Origin: Candidatus Microthrix subdominans
GTDB taxonomy: Bacteria > Actinomycetota > Acidimicrobiia > Acidimicrobiales > Microtrichaceae
DNA length: 64,000 nucleotides
Assembly (NCBI GenBank): GCA_016719385.1
Contig: JADJZA010000001.1
Location: 558,001 to 622,000 of the forward strand
Direction: 5' to 3'
Shown piece by piece: positions 60,988 through 64,000 of the stretch. The notes beneath the pieces were generated by a model. That model made no database searches, was not told the origin of the DNA, and saw only the letters and a list, made by a program, of their open reading frames with translations. Numbering within the stretch: the stretch's first letter is position 1; the number at the start of each line of letters is the position of its first letter. A program made the position numbers and the translations under genes.

Positions 60988-62022
60988 GTGGGCGCCGCCC
61001 CGTCGGGGTCCGCCCCCACGGTCACCGTCGCCGGGCTGGGCCCGGCCGACGCTGCCCTGATGCCCCCGCTGGTGCGGGACCGCCTGGGATCGGGTCGGTG
61101 GTGGTTGCGCACCCGCCGCCATCCCGCCGCCTCCGAGGTAAGCGCGCTCGGCTCGTTCGATTCGTTCTATGACGACAGCGACACCTTCGAACACACCTAC
61201 GAGCGCATCGCTGCTGCGCTGATCGCGGAGGCCACCGAGCACGGGGCGGTTGGCTATGCGGTGCCCGGCTCGGCGCTGGTGCTCGAGCGCACCGTCGAGC
61301 TGCTCAGCGAGGCCGCCCGGCGCGGCGAGATCGACCTCGAGGTGCTGCCGGCCATGTCGTTTCTCGATCTGGCATGGGCGGCGGTGGGTGTGGACCCCGT
61401 GACCGCTGGGGTGCGGTTGGTCGACGGTCACCGCTTCGCCACCGATGCGGCCGGGGAGCGGGGCCCGCTGCTCGTTGCCCACACCCACGCGCGGGCGGTC
61501 CTCTCCGACATCAAGCTGGCCGTGCTCGACCAGCCGACCAGCGACCCGGACGGCGAGGTGCATGTGCTGCACCACCTGGGGCTGGACGATCAGCGGGTGA
61601 GCGTCACCACCTGGGCCGATCTCGACCGTGGCGACGAGCCCGACCATCTGACGACGCTGTGGGTGCCGCACCTCAACGTGCCGGTGGCGGCGTCGATTCA
61701 GGGCTTGGCCGAGGCGGTTGCCGGTGAGCAACCACATCGGCCCGAGGTCGCCGAGGCGGCTGCCCTCGGCGCCGAGCTGAGGGCGTCGGCCGACGCTGTG
61801 AGCCACTCCCTGGCGGCGTTCGACCTCGACTCCGGCGATGGCGCCGACCGGTTGTGCGACGCCCTGGGGCGGGAGCTCGGCGGTGTGGCACGAGCGGCCC
61901 GCCTGGCGGAGCGCGCCGGCTGGTTCAGCCTGGCCGAAATCGCCGATGTGGCCGCCGCCCGCGCTTCGGGCGTCGAGCCCGCAGACGATCCACCCGAGTC
62001 GACCCACCCGGCCGGTTCCTAG
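60988..62022 (+). CDS. Tetrapyrrole-methylase-fold (YabN/MazG N-terminal-like) protein
   Basis: The 344-residue protein starts VTVAGLGPADAALMP, the opening of tetrapyrrole (corrin/porphyrin) methylase domains, with GYAVPGSALVLERTV where family members keep the AxPGdP-type loop. The first 230 residues resemble the N-terminal part of YabN/MazG fusion proteins. The remaining 110 (ALGAELRASADAVSHSLAAFDLD onward) are helical and could be a decayed MazG domain, since the EExxE metal-binding motif is not seen. GTG 60988 directly follows the surA-like stop. In other actinobacteria a mazG gene often sits here. Confidence 0.65.
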   Translation: MGAAPSGSAPTVTVAGLGPADAALMPPLVRDRLGSGRWWLRTRRHPAASEVSALGSFDSFYDDSDTFEHTYERIAAALIAEATEHGAVGYAVPGSALVLERTVELLSEAARRGEIDLEVLPAMSFLDLAWAAVGVDPVTAGVRLVDGHRFATDAAGERGPLLVAHTHARAVLSDIKLAVLDQPTSDPDGEVHVLHHLGLDDQRVSVTTWADLDRGDEPDHLTTLWVPHLNVPVAASIQGLAEAVAGEQPHRPEVAEAAALGAELRASADAVSHSLAAFDLDSGDGADRLCDALGRELGGVARAARLAERAGWFSLAEIADVAAARASGVEPADDPPESTHPAGS

Positions 62023-62375
62023 GAGTTTTTGGCGGGGGCGGAATCCTTGGTCGGCGGTGGTGAGCCCATCGCCCGGTCCCAGCCCGTGGCGGCAGCACGT
62101 TGGGCGACGACCCGGGCGACCGCACCCCCGATGCTGATCGCCACCACCCAGCTGAGGGCCTCACCCCAGCCGGTGTCCGGATCGGCCGGGTTGGTCGGCG
62201 GCTCCCGGTCGGTGGTCCGTGTCCACAGCACGGTCAACAGCTTCTTGGTACCAACGGCCGCCGCCACGCCGGACAGGCCGGAGACCACCGACCAGCCGAG
62301 TCGCTGGCCGGGGCCGGTCGACGCTGCGGCGGAGACGGCCATCGCTGCGGGATGGGTCATTCGTAGGGGGAGCAT
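62019..62375 (-). CDS. DUF4235-family small membrane protein
   Basis: The 118-residue protein matches DUF4235: GWSVVSGLSGVAAAVGTKKLL, then the signature TTDREPPTNPADPDTGWGEAL and a second hydrophobic segment (VVAISIGGAVARVVAQRAA). It has two predicted membrane helices. Function unknown. ATG 62375 or ATG 62360 are possible starts. It overlaps the stop of the tetrapyrrole-methylase-like gene by 4 nt on the opposite strand. Confidence 0.8.
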   Translation of the reverse strand: MLPLRMTHPAAMAVSAAASTGPGQRLGWSVVSGLSGVAAAVGTKKLLTVLWTRTTDREPPTNPADPDTGWGEALSWVVAISIGGAVARVVAQRAAATGWDRAMGSPPPTKDSAPAKNS

Positions 62376-62426
62376 GCTCGCTCATACCCGCCAGCGCCGG
62401 TGCGGAAACTCGGGCAGACTCCGAAG

Positions 62427-63338
62427 ATGACTGAATCCAACGCTGGCGCGAGCGTCGCCGTCAATGGCGACATCTCGATCGACTACGCGACGCTGGGCGA
62501 CAGCGACGCTCCTCCGATCCTCATGATCATGGGCCTCGGCGCCCAGCGGGTCAGCTGGCCGCCGGAGTTCCTGGCGCGGTTGGCCGACCGGGGTCGATTC
62601 GTGATCACCTTGGACAACCGGGACGCCGGGCTCTCGACGCACCTGCACGACGCTGCGGTTGCCCTGGACGAGCTGGTCGGCGCCCTGATGGGCGGCGGGC
62701 AACTGGCAGAGGTTCCCTACACGCTGTCGGACATGGCCGACGACGCGGTGGCGGTGTTGGACGCCGTGGGCATCGATCGAGCGCACATCGTCGGCGCGTC
62801 GATGGGGGGCATGATCGCCCAGATGCTCGTGATCGATCATCCGGAGCGGGCGCTCAGCCTGACGTCGGTGTTCTCGACCACCGGCGAGATGGACGTGGGC
62901 GTGCCGACCGATGAGGCGGTCATGGCGCTCATCTCGCCGGTGCCCGAGGATCGGGAGGGCTACATCACCACGATGATGGAGCGCTGGAAGGTGTGGTCGG
63001 CCCCCGAGCACTGGGACGACCGTGCGGTGCGGGGTCGCCTCGAGCGTGAGTACGACCGCAGCTTCGATCCGGGCGCCACCCCCCGCCAGCTGGCGGCCAT
63101 CCTCACCAGCGGGTCGCGAGAGGAGCTGCTGCCCGGCATCAAGGTGCCCACGCTGGTGATCCACGGCCTACTCGACACCCTGGTGCAGCCCACCGGGGGT
63201 CGGCGCACCGCCGAGCTGATCCCCGGCGCCGAGCTGCTCGAGATCCCCGACATGGGCCACGAACTCCCCGAGGCCCACTGGGACACGGTGATCGGGGCGA
63301 TCGTCGGCCACACCGCCGCCGGGCAGGACTCGGCCTGA
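62427..63338 (+). CDS. Alpha/beta hydrolase
   Basis: The 303-residue alpha/beta-hydrolase-fold protein has the oxyanion strand ILMIMGLGAQRVSW, nucleophile elbow GASMGG (Ser about residue 125), acid HGLLDTLV (Asp about 253) and catalytic His in DMGHELPE (about 280). A lid of about 60 residues follows the elbow. Substrates of such enzymes range from esters to haloalkanes and cannot be called. ATG 62427 is chosen because homology starts near MTESNAG. Confidence 0.87.
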   Translation: MTESNAGASVAVNGDISIDYATLGDSDAPPILMIMGLGAQRVSWPPEFLARLADRGRFVITLDNRDAGLSTHLHDAAVALDELVGALMGGGQLAEVPYTLSDMADDAVAVLDAVGIDRAHIVGASMGGMIAQMLVIDHPERALSLTSVFSTTGEMDVGVPTDEAVMALISPVPEDREGYITTMMERWKVWSAPEHWDDRAVRGRLEREYDRSFDPGATPRQLAAILTSGSREELLPGIKVPTLVIHGLLDTLVQPTGGRRTAELIPGAELLEIPDMGHELPEAHWDTVIGAIVGHTAAGQDSA

Positions 63339-63344
63339 CGGTCC

Positions 63345-64000
63345 TCAGTAGCGGAGCGTCGGCTCCGTGCCGGCGGGCAGGTTGATCGTCTTGGACTCCA
63401 GGTAGGCGGCCAGGCCCTCGGGACCCAGTTCGCGACCGACGCCCGAGTCCTTGAAGCCGCCGAAGGGCGCCCCCCACTCCATGGCGAACCCGTTGACCGT
63501 GTAGGTGCCGGTGCGCACCTTACGGGCGATATCCAGACCCGCCTGGAGGTCGCCGGTCCATACCGTGCCGGAGAGGCCGTAGTCGCTGTCGTTGGCCACG
63601 CGAATGGCGTCGTCGGTGTCGTCGACCGGGATCACCGCCAGCACGGGGCCGAAGATCTCCTCCTGGGCGATGCGCATCGAGTTGTCGACGTCGGCGAAGA
63701 CGGTCGGCTCGACGAACCAGCCACGATCCTGCCCGTCGGGGCGACCGCCTCCGGTCGTGATGCGAGCACCCTCGTCCCGACCGATCTGCAGGTAGCCCTC
63801 CACCCGGTCGCGCTGGCGCTCGGCGATCAGCGGCCCGCAACCGGTCTCCATGTCGGCCGGATCGCCCACCGGGATGGCGGCCACGGCCTCGGTGAGCGCC
63901 TCGACCACCTCGTCGTAGCGGCTCCTGGTGGCCAGGATGCGGGTTTGGGCAACGCAGGCCTGCCCGTTGTTCATCGTGGAGCTGGCGATCAGCTCGGGCA
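63345..64000 (-). CDS. Aldehyde dehydrogenase (C-terminal part)
   Basis: The N-terminal half lies beyond the window. The visible 217 residues include the catalytic NNGQACVAQTR (Cys), EPTVFADVDNSMRIAQEEIFGPVLAVIP, the YGLSGTVWTGD loop, and GGFKDSGVGRELG near the end, all typical of NAD(P)-dependent aldehyde dehydrogenases. The substrate cannot be read from this part. The gene converges on the alpha/beta hydrolase gene with 6 bp between stops. Confidence 0.92.
   Translation of the reverse strand, partial: PELIASSTMNNGQACVAQTRILATRSRYDEVVEALTEAVAAIPVGDPADMETGCGPLIAERQRDRVEGYLQIGRDEGARITTGGGRPDGQDRGWFVEPTVFADVDNSMRIAQEEIFGPVLAVIPVDDTDDAIRVANDSDYGLSGTVWTGDLQAGLDIARKVRTGTYTVNGFAMEWGAPFGGFKDSGVGRELGPEGLAAYLESKTINLPAGTEPTLRY

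Noticed and set aside
59848..62007. A 719-codon minus-strand frame
   Set aside because: It is antisense to the surA-like and YabN-like genes, both of which have family matches and coupled starts.

Overview
The window is a GC-rich, densely packed bacterial chromosome segment with about 57 protein-coding loci, one tRNA and no phage, insertion sequence, CRISPR or rRNA. Two tiny ribosomal proteins known from actinobacterial ribosomes (bL37 at 17649-17735 and bS22 at 51247-51345), many GTG starts, many genes that look leaderless, and DUF222/HNH, DUF2332, DUF4333 and DUF4235 genes all point to an actinomycete in the broad sense. Secreted proteins with S-layer homology (SLH) domains next to propeller domains would suit an Acidimicrobiia-type organism (Microthrix or Ilumatobacter relatives). 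That narrower placement is inference.

1-8 kb: the end of a family-5 solute-binding protein, a cupin, an orphan MazF-type toxin, and two large tandem secreted paralogues with a fibrinogen-like domain, a propeller and an FN3 domain; the second has lost its C-terminal domain. 8-16 kb: a YhhQ-type transporter, a complete sugar-type ABC importer operon (ATPase, two permeases, lipoprotein) and a MarR/MFS efflux pair. 16-21 kb: a DUF222/HNH nuclease, bL37, a GNAT-like protein, YchF, a DUF192 protein and a free-standing RsmI-type C-terminal helix-turn-helix domain. 21-28 kb: an envelope cluster of two divergent GT-C-like membrane proteins, a second GNAT-like paralogue and a third, frameshifted GT-C-like gene.

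28-36 kb: a nucleoside-salvage locus. A BMP-type lipoprotein, a double ATPase and two permeases are followed on the same strand by cytidine deaminase, a phytanoyl-CoA dioxygenase-like enzyme and the GT-C-like gene; an adenosine-kinase-like PfkB enzyme diverges from it, and an adenosine deaminase lies at 43 kb. 36-37 kb: a bacterial protein with the layout of eukaryotic type I protein arginine methyltransferases. 37-42.5 kb: three secreted proteins, each with three SLH domains followed by a beta-propeller (two NHL, one RCC1). Two of the three carry a +1 frameshift.

43-64 kb: mostly housekeeping. It holds a HAD hydrolase, adenosine deaminase, a beta-helix membrane protein, phosphohexomutase, TatD, the rsmA-ispE pair, bS22, tRNA-Gln, prs, DUF2332, L25/Ctc and pth, mfd, a SurA-like lipoprotein, a tetrapyrrole-methylase/YabN-like protein, DUF4235, an alpha/beta hydrolase and the end of an aldehyde dehydrogenase. 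The mfd, surA-like and YabN-like order resembles the mfd-mazG-surA neighbourhood of other actinobacteria.

Three observations cut across regions. At least seven genes have a TANNNT hexamer 5 or 6 nt before the start codon, and four more at 8-10 nt, which suggests leaderless or near-leaderless transcripts. Three genes have lengths of 3n+1 with a clear single-base shift, so either the assembly has insertion errors or these surface genes are decaying or switching. A 19-bp tandem repeat between the nucleoside permease and cytidine deaminase genes appears to have grown from the last codons of the permease gene.
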